Source of the DNA: Thermoleophilaceae bacterium
Lineage (GTDB): Bacteria; Actinomycetota; Thermoleophilia; Solirubrobacterales; Thermoleophilaceae
Reading direction: 5' to 3'
Length of the DNA stretch: 6,593 nt
NCBI GenBank assembly: GCA_013812065.1
Contig: JACCUC010000080.1
Coordinates: 1 to 6,593 of the forward strand
The notes under the pieces are model-generated. The model had not been told where the DNA came from and searched no databases. It saw only the letters and a list, made by a program, of their open reading frames with translations. The translations under genes were made by a program, and so were the position numbers. Every line of letters begins with the position of its first letter. Position 1 is the first letter of the stretch. Positions 1 to 6,494 of this stretch are shown here, one piece after another.

Positions 1-746
1 GAGCCTCCGGTCCGCGCGCGCAGCGGGTAGCGCCCCGGCCGAGGGGCGACGAGGCTGAAGCGGGCGATCGTGCCCGGACCGACCTGCTGGGTGAGCCCGA
101 GCCCGCCGAGTCGGATCTCGTCGGGCAGGTCCGACCGGACGGCAAGCGCGACGCGGTCGCCGGGCCGGGCGGCGATCTGCTGCGGACCGCCGATCGGGCG
201 GCCGTCCCGAAGCTGGACGATCGTGGAGGTCTGGGTCCGGGCGCCGGCGCCCGGACCCGCGGTGGCCAGCGCCGCTGGTGCGATGGGGCCTCCGCCGACG
301 AGATCGCCGCAGGCGACGCGCGCGTTCCCGGCGGCCGAGCGTGGGCCGGAGTAGACCATCAGGTAGTAGCCGGGCTCGACCACGTCCTCGCTGACGCGGA
401 CGTCCAGGCGCGCAAAGGCGACGCCGTTGGGATCGGCGACGAGCTCGGGGAGGACCAGCGCGCGGCGCCGGACCTGGCGGACCTGCGGTCGGCAGGCCGC
501 GCTCGGCCCGCTCAGGTGCGCGAGGTGGCGGCTTCCGGGGCCGAGCCCCCACACGACCAGCCGCCCGCGCAGCCGGTCCCCGTCCTGCTCGAGATGGGCC
601 ACCCCGATCGGGCCGCCCGGGTTGACCGGCAGCAGCTCGAAGTCGACCTGCTCGCGCCCGAGGAAAAGCACTACGACGGCGATCGCCACGCCCGCCACCA
701 CGCCGAGGAGAATCGCCACGGCCGCGGCGCGGCGAGTCGGACGCAT
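1..746 (-). CDS. Membrane-anchored protein with CHRD-like and degenerate cupredoxin-like domains (3' end outside window)
   Basis: Reading from ATG at 746 gives 248 residues with no stop before the left edge, so the gene is partial. Residues 1-6 are basic (MRPTRR) and 8-29 are a hydrophobic stretch with no lipobox Cys, so it is a signal anchor or signal peptide and the rest should face outside. Residues about 45-150 resemble the CHRD/SOD-like beta fold: H74-L-A-H77, Cys85, a GYYLMVYSG strand at 126-134, and VACGD around Cys146. Residues about 176-248 resemble small cupredoxins (PGDRVALAVRSDLPDEI..., then VGPGTIARFSL and PGRYPL). The usual His ligands of the DE-x-H-x-H-G segment are R212 and G214 here, so copper binding is unlikely. 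Few residues probably lie beyond the edge. No clear Shine-Dalgarno precedes the ATG. The gene is divergent from metH with a 104-bp gap. Domain calls rest on remembered family patterns, and the function is unknown. Confidence 0.72.
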   Translation of the reverse strand, partial: MRPTRRAAAVAILLGVVAGVAIAVVVLFLGREQVDFELLPVNPGGPIGVAHLEQDGDRLRGRLVVWGLGPGSRHLAHLSGPSAACRPQVRQVRRRALVLPELVADPNGVAFARLDVRVSEDVVEPGYYLMVYSGPRSAAGNARVACGDLVGGGPIAPAALATAGPGAGARTQTSTIVQLRDGRPIGGPQQIAARPGDRVALAVRSDLPDEIRLGGLGLTQQVGPGTIARFSLVAPRPGRYPLRARTGG

Positions 747-818
747 GGGTCGATAGCGTGCCAGAGGAGAGCGGGCCGCCTCGAAGGCCCCTCCCCGTCG
801 GCCTGCCCGACCGCGCTT

Positions 819-847
819 CGGCCGTCTCCTTGTAGCCTTGACGGCCG
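819..847 (+). promoter_or_regulatory. Putative metH promoter -10 box inside an inverted repeat
   Basis: CGGCCGTC (819-826) and GACGGCCG (840-847) are perfect inverted copies separated by 13 bp. Between them lies TAGCCT (833-838), a TANNNT -10 candidate. Transcription would start near 845, giving a leader of only about 6 nt before the metH ATG at 851, which agrees with the absence of a Shine-Dalgarno. No good -35 is seen around 810-815. A regulator bound here would cover the -10. If transcription began further upstream, the repeat could instead fold just before the start codon. A short 5-bp hairpin (797-801 with 807-811) lies upstream. There is no room for a typical cobalamin or SAM riboswitch. 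The promoter role is inferred. Confidence 0.4.
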
Positions 848-850
848 CTC

Positions 851-3800
851 ATGCGCGACTATCTATCCGCCATCCGCTCCCACGTCGTCGTCTACGACGG
901 GGGCATGGGCGCCACCCTCGAGCAGTACGACCTGACCTCCGAGGACTACGGCGGGCTGGCCGGCAAGTGCCACGAGGCGCTCGTCCTGCACCGCCCCGAC
1001 GTCATCCAGGGCGTGCACGAATCGATGGTCGCCGCGGGGGCCGAGGCCGTCCAGACCGACACCTTCCAGGCCAGCCGCCTCAAGCTCGACGAGTGGGGCC
1101 TCGGCGAGCGCACGCTCGAGATCAATCGCAGCGCCGCCGAGCTTGCCCGCGCCGCCGCGGGCGAGGAGCGCTACGTGGCCGGCTCGGTCGGCCCGACCGG
1201 GATGCTCCCCGCCTCCGACGATCCCACGCTCGGCAACATCTCCTTCGCCGAGCTGCGCGAGATCTTCGCCGAGCAGTGCCGGGGCCTCGTCGAGGGCGGC
1301 GTCGACCTGATCCTGATCGAGACCGCGCAGGACATCCTCGAGGTCAAGGCGGCGGTCTTCGGGGCGCGCGACGCCTTTGAGCACACGGGGCGCAGCGTGC
1401 CCATCCAGACCCAGGTCTCGCTGCTTCCCAACGGCGGCAAGATGTTGCTCGGCACCGACATCGGCGCCGTGCTCACCACCCTCTCCGCGCTCGACGTCGA
1501 CGTCATCGGGCTCAACTGCTCGACGGGCCCCGAGGACATGCGCGACGCGATCCGCTTCCTCGGCGAGTTCTCGCCGCTGCCGATCTCCTGCATCCCGAAC
1601 GCCGGCATCCCCCATCAGGGTCCCAACGGCGAGACGATCTTCCCCGAGGAGCCCGAGCCGCTGGCGGACACGCTGCAGGAGTTCGTCCAGCGCTTCGGGG
1701 TGGCGATCGTGGGCGGCTGCTGCGGAACGACGCCCGCGCACATCGAGGCGATCGTCGAGCGCGTCGGCGGCCGCGAGGTCGAGCCGCGCCCGCAGAACGC
1801 CTGGCCACCGCACGTCTCGTCGATGATGGAGGCCACGCCGCTCGTCCAGGAGCCACGCCCCTCGATGATCGGGGAGCGGGTGAACTCCCAGGGGTCGCGC
1901 AAGGCCAAGGAGCTCCTGCTCTCAGACGACTACGACGGCCTCGCGCTCGTGGCCGAGGATCAGGTCGAGGGCGGCGCTCACGTGCTCGACGTCTGCGTGG
2001 CGCTCACCGAGCGCCAGGACGAGGCCGAGCAGATGCGCGAGACCGTCAAGCGCATCTCGCTCTCGCAGCCGGCCCCGATCCAGGTCGACTCGACCGAGCC
2101 CGACGTGATCGCGCTCGCGCTCGAGCAGATCCCGGGGCGGGCGATCGTCAACTCGATCAACCTCGAGGCCGGACGCGATAAGGCCGACGGGGTCATCCCG
2201 CTGGCGAAGGCACACGGCGCGGCGCTGATCGCCCTCACCATCGACGAGGTGGGGATGGCGAAGACCGCCGAGCGCAAGGTCGAGGTCGCCGAGCGCATCC
2301 TCGCCATCGCCTGCGACGAGCACGGGCTCGACCCCGAGGCGCTGATCTTCGATGCGCTGACCTTCACCCTGACCACCGGCGACGAGGAGTGGCGGCCCTC
2401 GGCGGTCGAGACCATCGCGGGCATCCGGCGGATCAAAACCGAGCTGCCGGGCGTGAAGACCTCGCTCGGAGTTTCGAACGTGTCCTTCGGCGTCTCGCCC
2501 CCGGCGCGGGCAGTCCTCAACTCCGTGTTCCTCCACCACTGCGTGGAGGCCGGGCTCGACCTGGCGATGGTCAACCCCAACCACATCACGCCCTACGGAG
2601 AGATCTCCGCCGAGGAGCGCGAGCTTGCCGACGACCTCGTGTTCAACACGCGCGAGGACGCGCTCGAGCGGTTCATCGCCCACTTCGAGGAGAAGGGCGA
2701 GGAGGAGACCGCGGAGACCGCCGACCCGACCGCCGAGATGGAGCCCGAGGACGCCTTGCACTTCCGCATCCTGCGGCGCAAGAAGGACGGCGTCGAGGAC
2801 GATATCGACCGCGCCGTCGAGAAGCTCGGCGCGGTGCCTGTGCTCAACGACGTGCTGCTCCCGGCCATGAAGGAGGTCGGCGACAAGTTCGGCGCCGGCG
2901 AGCTGATCCTGCCCTTCGTGCTCCAGTCGGCCGAGGTCATGAAGCGCGCCGTAGCCCGGCTCGAGAACTATCTCGACCGCATCGAGGGCTACACGAAGGG
3001 CACGGTCGTGCTCGCCACCGTGTTCGGCGACGTGCACGACATCGGCAAGTCGCTCGTCAACACGATCCTCACCAACAACGGGTACACGGTGGTCGACCTC
3101 GGCAAGCAGGTGCCGATCGGGACGATCATCCACGCCGCCAAGGAGCACGAGGCGACGGCGATAGGCCTCTCGGCGCTGCTCGTCTCGACCTCGAAGCAGA
3201 TGCCCGCGTGCGTCCAAGAGCTCTACCAAGAAGAGCTCGAGTATCCGGTGCTCGTCGGCGGTGCTGCGATCAACCGGAACTTCGGCCGGCGCCTCCTCTA
3301 CCCGGGTGGCACCGCGTCCGACGACATCTACGACCCCGGCGTCTTCTACTGCAAGGACGCGTTCGAAGGCCTGGGGGTCATGGACCAGCTCGTCGATGGA
3401 GACGCGCGCGAGGCGCTCGTGGAGCGCATCCACGACGAGGCGCGGGAGCTTCGCGAGGGCGGACCCGAGCCCGAGGAGCTGCCGACCGACGACGACTCCG
3501 TGCGCTCGGGGGCGCGCGTCGACGTGCCGGTGCCCGAGCCGCCCTTCTGGGGTGCACGGGAGATCGATGTCGACCTCGACGACGTGTTCCCACACCTCGA
3601 TCTCCACGTCCTGTTCAAGCTGCACTGGGGCGGGCGGGGGGTCAAGGGCGAGGAGTGGGAACGCCTGCTGCGCGACGACTTCCGGCCGCGGCTCGAGCGC
3701 ATGTGGCGCGAGCAGGACTACCTGCACCCACGTGCGGTGCTCGGCTACTTCCCGTGCGCCTCGGAGGGCAACGAGCTGATCGTGTTCGACCCGTCCGATC

Positions 3801-4555
3801 CGGCGGGCGAGCGCGAGCTGGAGCGGCTGGTCTTCCCGCGCCAGCCGCGCCACGACCGGCTGTGCATCGCCGACTTCTACCGCCCACTGTCGAGCGGCGA
3901 GCGCGACGTGGTCGCGCTGCAGGCCGTGACCGCCGGCCCCGAGGTCACGGAGCTGATGGCGCGCCTCGAGCGCGACGGCGAGTTCGCAGAGCAGCTCTTC
4001 ACGCACGGGCTCGGCGTCCAGGTCGCCGAGGGCATGGCCGAGTGGCTTCACTCCGAGGTTCGCCGGGCGCTCGGGATCGGTCCCGACCAGGCTCGGCGGT
4101 GGTCGTGGGGCTACCCTGCGTGCCCCGATCAGGCCGAGCACGAGAAGGTCTTCCGCCTGCTCGACGCGCCGTCGATCGGGCTTTCCTTGAGCGGCGGCTA
4201 TGCGGTCGAGCCCGAGCAGTCGACGCTGGCGATCGTGGCCCACCATCCCCAGGCGGCCTACTTCGGCATGAAGTCGGGCCGGCTGCCGGCGGAGGCATCC
4301 CCGGATGCGATCATCGCCGACCCGCGGAGGCGGGTGGGGCACCGCGTGACCGACGGCGCGGTGTTCTTCGACGACGACGCGGATACGTACGAGGAGTCGC
4401 GCGAGGAGGCGGTTGAGGACAACGACCCGCGGGTGAGCGGCAACGGAGGCGATCCGGGCACGCGTGCGAACGGAGACGATCCGCGGACGAGCGGCAATGG
4501 AGGCGATCCGGGCGCACTGGCAGACGAGCCCGCCGGGGAGTCCCCCGCAGAGTAG
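851..4555 (+). CDS. metH: Cobalamin-dependent methionine synthase (5-methyltetrahydrofolate-homocysteine methyltransferase)
   Basis: This cytoplasmic enzyme transfers the methyl group of 5-methyl-tetrahydrofolate through methylcobalamin to homocysteine, making methionine and tetrahydrofolate. All four modules are present in the usual order. The homocysteine/zinc domain (about 8-310) has zinc ligands C223 (GLNCSTG) and C290/C291 (GGCCGTT). The pterin-binding domain (about 335-610) has GERVN at 341-345 and QVDST at 411-415. The four-helix cap (about 634-712) follows an acidic linker (613-636). The B12 Rossmann domain (about 715-860) has D727-V-H729-D-I-G732, where H729 is the lower cobalt ligand, and also GLSALLVST and VGGA. 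The AdoMet reactivation domain (about 890-1165) has the R1083-x-x-x-G-Y1088 motif followed by PACP. At 1234 aa it is of normal length. The last 65 or so residues are an acidic, Gly/Asn/Asp-Pro-rich tail with 9-residue repeats that I do not know from the family. The ATG at 851 fits family N-termini but lacks a Shine-Dalgarno. The gene is monocistronic by context, with no folate or B12 genes adjacent. Confidence 0.96.
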   Translation: MRDYLSAIRSHVVVYDGGMGATLEQYDLTSEDYGGLAGKCHEALVLHRPDVIQGVHESMVAAGAEAVQTDTFQASRLKLDEWGLGERTLEINRSAAELARAAAGEERYVAGSVGPTGMLPASDDPTLGNISFAELREIFAEQCRGLVEGGVDLILIETAQDILEVKAAVFGARDAFEHTGRSVPIQTQVSLLPNGGKMLLGTDIGAVLTTLSALDVDVIGLNCSTGPEDMRDAIRFLGEFSPLPISCIPNAGIPHQGPNGETIFPEEPEPLADTLQEFVQRFGVAIVGGCCGTTPAHIEAIVERVGGREVEPRPQNAWPPHVSSMMEATPLVQEPRPSMIGERVNSQGSRKAKELLLSDDYDGLALVAEDQVEGGAHVLDVCVALTERQDEAEQMRETVKRISLSQPAPIQVDSTEPDVIALALEQIPGRAIVNSINLEAGRDKADGVIPLAKAHGAALIALTIDEVGMAKTAERKVEVAERILAIACDEHGLDPEALIFDALTFTLTTGDEEWRPSAVETIAGIRRIKTELPGVKTSLGVSNVSFGVSPPARAVLNSVFLHHCVEAGLDLAMVNPNHITPYGEISAEERELADDLVFNTREDALERFIAHFEEKGEEETAETADPTAEMEPEDALHFRILRRKKDGVEDDIDRAVEKLGAVPVLNDVLLPAMKEVGDKFGAGELILPFVLQSAEVMKRAVARLENYLDRIEGYTKGTVVLATVFGDVHDIGKSLVNTILTNNGYTVVDLGKQVPIGTIIHAAKEHEATAIGLSALLVSTSKQMPACVQELYQEELEYPVLVGGAAINRNFGRRLLYPGGTASDDIYDPGVFYCKDAFEGLGVMDQLVDGDAREALVERIHDEARELREGGPEPEELPTDDDSVRSGARVDVPVPEPPFWGAREIDVDLDDVFPHLDLHVLFKLHWGGRGVKGEEWERLLRDDFRPRLERMWREQDYLHPRAVLGYFPCASEGNELIVFDPSDPAGERELERLVFPRQPRHDRLCIADFYRPLSSGERDVVALQAVTAGPEVTELMARLERDGEFAEQLFTHGLGVQVAEGMAEWLHSEVRRALGIGPDQARRWSWGYPACPDQAEHEKVFRLLDAPSIGLSLSGGYAVEPEQSTLAIVAHHPQAAYFGMKSGRLPAEASPDAIIADPRRRVGHRVTDGAVFFDDDADTYEESREEAVEDNDPRVSGNGGDPGTRANGDDPRTSGNGGDPGALADEPAGESPAE
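4421..4528 (+). repeat. Four tandem 27-bp (9-codon) repeats in the 3' end of metH
   Basis: Four in-frame units start at 4421, 4448, 4475 and 4502. They encode NDPRVSGNG, GDPGTRANG, DDPRTSGNG and GDPGALADE (residues 1191-1226). Units 1 and 3 resemble each other most, as do 2 and 4, so a 54-bp pair appears to have been duplicated. For example, gagcggcaa(c/t)ggaggcgatccgggc recurs exactly 54 bp apart (4435 and 4489). The repeats lie downstream of the last conserved part of the AdoMet domain and are predicted to be disordered. Slipped-strand expansion is the likely origin. Confidence 0.8.
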
Positions 4556-4566
4556 ATCGGGCGCGA

Positions 4567-4598
4567 CGCTCGGTCCCGCCGCCCATGACCCCCGAGCG
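4567..4598. terminator. Weak hairpin between convergent metH and the AlbA_2-family gene
   Basis: CGCTCGG (4567-4573) pairs with CCGAGCG (4592-4598) as a perfect 7-bp stem with an 18-nt loop. It sits in the 52-bp gap between the metH stop (4553-4555) and the stop of the minus-strand gene (4608-4610). A 10-bp palindrome GCTGGCCAGC (4598-4607) adjoins it. There is no T-run on either strand, so it is not a canonical intrinsic terminator. The placement suits a bidirectional one, but hairpins of this size are common in such GC-rich DNA. Confidence 0.25.
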
Positions 4599-4607
4599 CT
4601 GGCCAGC

Positions 4608-6236
4608 TTATGCGAGCAGGTATCGAGTCCCTCGCTTGGCGCCCACCCGTCTCAATCTTCCTTGTTCGACCAGACGGTCGAGGACACGCAGCGCCTCCGC
4701 TCGCTCGAGCCCCGTTCGGGCACGAATCCGAGCGTTGGTGAGTGGTTCCTCTCGGGCCAAGGTCATGACGAGATCGTCAAGCTGTCGGGCGTCGAGTCGG
4801 AGGCCGGCGGGAGGGGCGAGCGACTCCTGGAGCTCATACGTTGCTCCACCTCGCTCGCCACGCTGCTCTAAGAACCCGGCGTCGCGGAGCCTGTGCAGTG
4901 CTTCGCGGGCGTCCCGGGAGTCACCGCCAACGAGTTCCCGGGTACGGGCATTGGTCAACCTATCACCGCGCGCGGCGTGGATAAGGAGAATCCGGTCTGA
5001 GGGCTCGATCAAGCCCCGCGACTCGACCTCTCGGACCCATGCCCGCTCGGAGGGAGCGACGGCGCTTCGGATCGACAGAGTGACCCGCACTGAGTAGCCG
5101 GTGTCCTCGAACACCGGCGGCTCGAGCAACTCCTCACGCATCGAGCTTTCCATGACGTCAACCCCGCGACCAGCGTACTCGGCAAGCCCGAAACGACGTA
5201 AGACCGTGATAACTCGCAGGTTGCGTGCCGCCTGAGTCTCGCGAATGTTCTGGACCGTTACCGGCTCGGGAAGCCCGCCCGGTGAGATCACGGTGATCGA
5301 GTCGAGCCGGAGCTCGATCCGTATGGAGCTTCCCGAGGCCTCGTAGGAACGGTGCGCAACCGCGTTGGCCACCGCCTCGCGAAGGACGACCCGGGGAACG
5401 CGCGGCAGCTCGTGCCTCCGTACGCCGAGCACCACCAGGTCGGTGCCGAGCTCATCCATTACGAAGCTGGTCGCTCGCTCGACCTGCTCATACGCGGGAC
5501 CAGTGATTTCGGTTCTCCTGTCGTAGTCGCCGCCATCCTGAGGGAACCTCAGAACCTCGATGAACGTCTTCCCGAGCCGATCGTGAGGGCGCTCGAGGAG
5601 GCAGAGGGCACCGGCGATGGTGAGACGGACAGGCTGGCCGCGAACGGTCAGCCCATGCTCCTCGAGCCGGCTCGCGTAAGTCTGGGCACCGGACCATCCG
5701 TAAGCGTCGGCGAGCCGGGCCAGCAGCGACGCGTCGGCCAGCTCGATTTCACTGTCGGCGTCGGTCTCCTCGAAGCGCTGAAGCGTGCGTCGGTTGAGGA
5801 GGTCGCGAAGCTCTGCGCCGAAGACGGGCTCGTTGCGCGTACCCTTCCGTACGAGCACTCGACCGCTCGACGTCTGGGCGACGCCGCCAACGCGCTCGGC
5901 GACCGACAGCACTGAGATCGCTACGCGACCGACTTGCAAGGTCGCTAGCTCGTACCGGCCCGGATCGTGGATCTGGCGCATGATCTGATGGAGGTCGTCT
6001 TCGAGTCCGGGCGTGAGTTCGCGACCAACAAGCCCCCCATGGTCGTCAACGCCGATCAAGGTCACGCCACCCCCAGCGTTCGAGAAGGCAACAGCGGTCT
6101 CTTGGATCGGTGTGCTGCCTACTCCTGTCTTTCGCTCGACGTACTGACTCTCAGTCGGGAAAGCCAATCGGAAGGAGTTCTCCGACATCGTTTCGGGGCG
6201 GCGTGGGTCACGAGGATGGAACGGCGGATATGCCAT
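4608..6236 (-). CDS. AlbA_2 (Schlafen-like) / HATPase_c_4 protein with two C-terminal winged-helix repeats (COG2865 type)
   Basis: The product is 542 aa, soluble, with no signal peptide or membrane segment. The AlbA_2 domain (about 27-145) shows E29-S...E34-R-K36, AFSNAGGG (50-57) and LIGVDDHGGLVG (60-71). The middle (about 282-365) matches HATPase_c_4: REAVANAVAHRSY with E287 and N291 as the N-box, SPGGLPEPVT at 318-327, and RRFGLAEYAGRG ending in GRG 356-358. The C-terminus has two winged-helix-like repeats, 427-469 and 499-541, each opening with LTNAR. Such proteins are usually annotated as ATP-binding transcriptional regulators or 'RecG-related'. No Walker A or helicase motifs exist here, so that helicase name should not be used. 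The likely role is a nucleic-acid-binding regulator, with a Schlafen-type nuclease or stress/defence role possible but unproven. Start at 6236 is supported by a promoter 41 bp upstream. M17 at 6188 is an alternative that keeps all domains, and neither has a clear Shine-Dalgarno. Its base composition is less GC-rich than metH, which hints at acquisition. Confidence 0.85.
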   Translation of the reverse strand: MAYPPFHPRDPRRPETMSENSFRLAFPTESQYVERKTGVGSTPIQETAVAFSNAGGGVTLIGVDDHGGLVGRELTPGLEDDLHQIMRQIHDPGRYELATLQVGRVAISVLSVAERVGGVAQTSSGRVLVRKGTRNEPVFGAELRDLLNRRTLQRFEETDADSEIELADASLLARLADAYGWSGAQTYASRLEEHGLTVRGQPVRLTIAGALCLLERPHDRLGKTFIEVLRFPQDGGDYDRRTEITGPAYEQVERATSFVMDELGTDLVVLGVRRHELPRVPRVVLREAVANAVAHRSYEASGSSIRIELRLDSITVISPGGLPEPVTVQNIRETQAARNLRVITVLRRFGLAEYAGRGVDVMESSMREELLEPPVFEDTGYSVRVTLSIRSAVAPSERAWVREVESRGLIEPSDRILLIHAARGDRLTNARTRELVGGDSRDAREALHRLRDAGFLEQRGERGGATYELQESLAPPAGLRLDARQLDDLVMTLAREEPLTNARIRARTGLERAEALRVLDRLVEQGRLRRVGAKRGTRYLLA

Positions 6237-6276
6237 ATTTCGCCCGACGCGCTAAGTGCTTGCGCAAACTCCCACA

Positions 6277-6305
6277 AATCTACGGCTCGTATCGCTTTTT
6301 GTCAA
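6277..6305 (-). promoter_or_regulatory. Near-consensus sigma70-type promoter for the AlbA_2-family gene
   Basis: On the minus strand, TTGACA (6305-6300) is followed by exactly 17 bp and then TAGATT (6282-6277). This is a full consensus -35, an optimal spacer and a 4-of-6 -10 match (TATAAT). Transcription would start near 6270, leaving a leader of about 34 nt to ATG 6236 or about 82 nt to ATG 6188. The 8-bp palindrome TTGCGCAA (6260-6267) lies just inside the predicted transcript and could be an operator, since proteins with winged helices often autoregulate. The surrounding 6281-6340 is only about 47% GC, low for this window. Confidence 0.6.
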
Positions 6306-6423
6306 ACTTGTTCGTCCGATCCAAGCCGATCTACAATCCTCGCAAATCGCTACGCCCGTCCGAGTCCGTGATCTGCGGGGATCGAGGAGTTCGTCGGGCA
6401 ACTGCTCGTTTCCTACCAGCAAG

Positions 6424-6442
6424 ATCGAAGAGACCCTTCGAT
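6424..6442. repeat. Perfect 7-bp inverted repeat in the 6237-6494 intergenic region
   Basis: ATCGAAG (6424-6430) and CTTCGAT (6436-6442) form a perfect inverted repeat with a 5-nt spacer. It ends 39 bp before the -10 candidate of the plus-strand gene at 6495, so it would sit upstream of the polymerase footprint, where an activator site may lie. No T-run follows. The role is unknown. Confidence 0.35.
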
Positions 6443-6480
6443 ACCGCCCGACGGTGGCACGACCTCGGCCGGCGCCGGGC

Positions 6481-6486
6481 TATCGT
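6481..6486 (+). promoter_or_regulatory. Putative -10 box for the gene starting at 6495
   Basis: TATCGT fits TANNNT and lies 8 bp before the GTG at 6495. Transcription would therefore begin at or within 1-2 nt of the start codon, implying leaderless translation. The expected -35 position (about 6458-6463) holds CACGAC, a poor match. The palindrome CCGGCGCCGG (6469-6478) fills the spacer region and could be an operator, although such GC palindromes arise easily by chance here. Confidence 0.4.
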
Positions 6487-6494
6487 CCGGCACA

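Noticed and set aside
747..850. Cobalamin or SAM riboswitch upstream of metH
   Set aside because: Only 104 bp separate the divergent starts, the -10 candidate sits 13 bp before the ATG, and I see no B12-box or SAM-riboswitch core sequence.
70..935. Plus-strand open frames at 70-354, 427-756 and 516-935
   Set aside because: They oppose the minus-strand anchored protein, which has a signal anchor and recognisable strands. These frames are Ser/Pro/Arg-rich shadows.
863..1813. Minus-strand open frame of 316 codons over the start of metH
   Set aside because: This is a mirror frame of the MetH homocysteine domain with low-complexity composition and no motif.
1922..4342. Long open frame on the minus strand, 806 codons
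   Set aside because: It lies wholly antisense to metH and is a by-product of G/C-rich third positions. Its translation is Arg/Leu/Asp/His-rich with no recognisable domain, while metH is unmistakable.
2389..4416. Plus-strand open frame of 675 codons in another frame of metH
   Set aside because: It is an Arg/Ala/Gly-rich shifted reading of metH, with no independent signal.
4556..4607. Canonical intrinsic terminator between the convergent genes
   Set aside because: The 7-bp stem has an 18-nt loop and no U-tract on either strand, so it is kept only as a weak hairpin.
5352..5915. Plus-strand open frame of 187 codons inside the AlbA_2-family gene
   Set aside because: It is antisense to conserved AlbA_2 and ATPase motifs and has no motif of its own.
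4608..6236. Annotation as RecG-like ATP-dependent helicase
   Set aside because: No Walker A, DEAD/DEAH box or other helicase motif is present. The ATP-binding part is of the HATPase (Bergerat) type.
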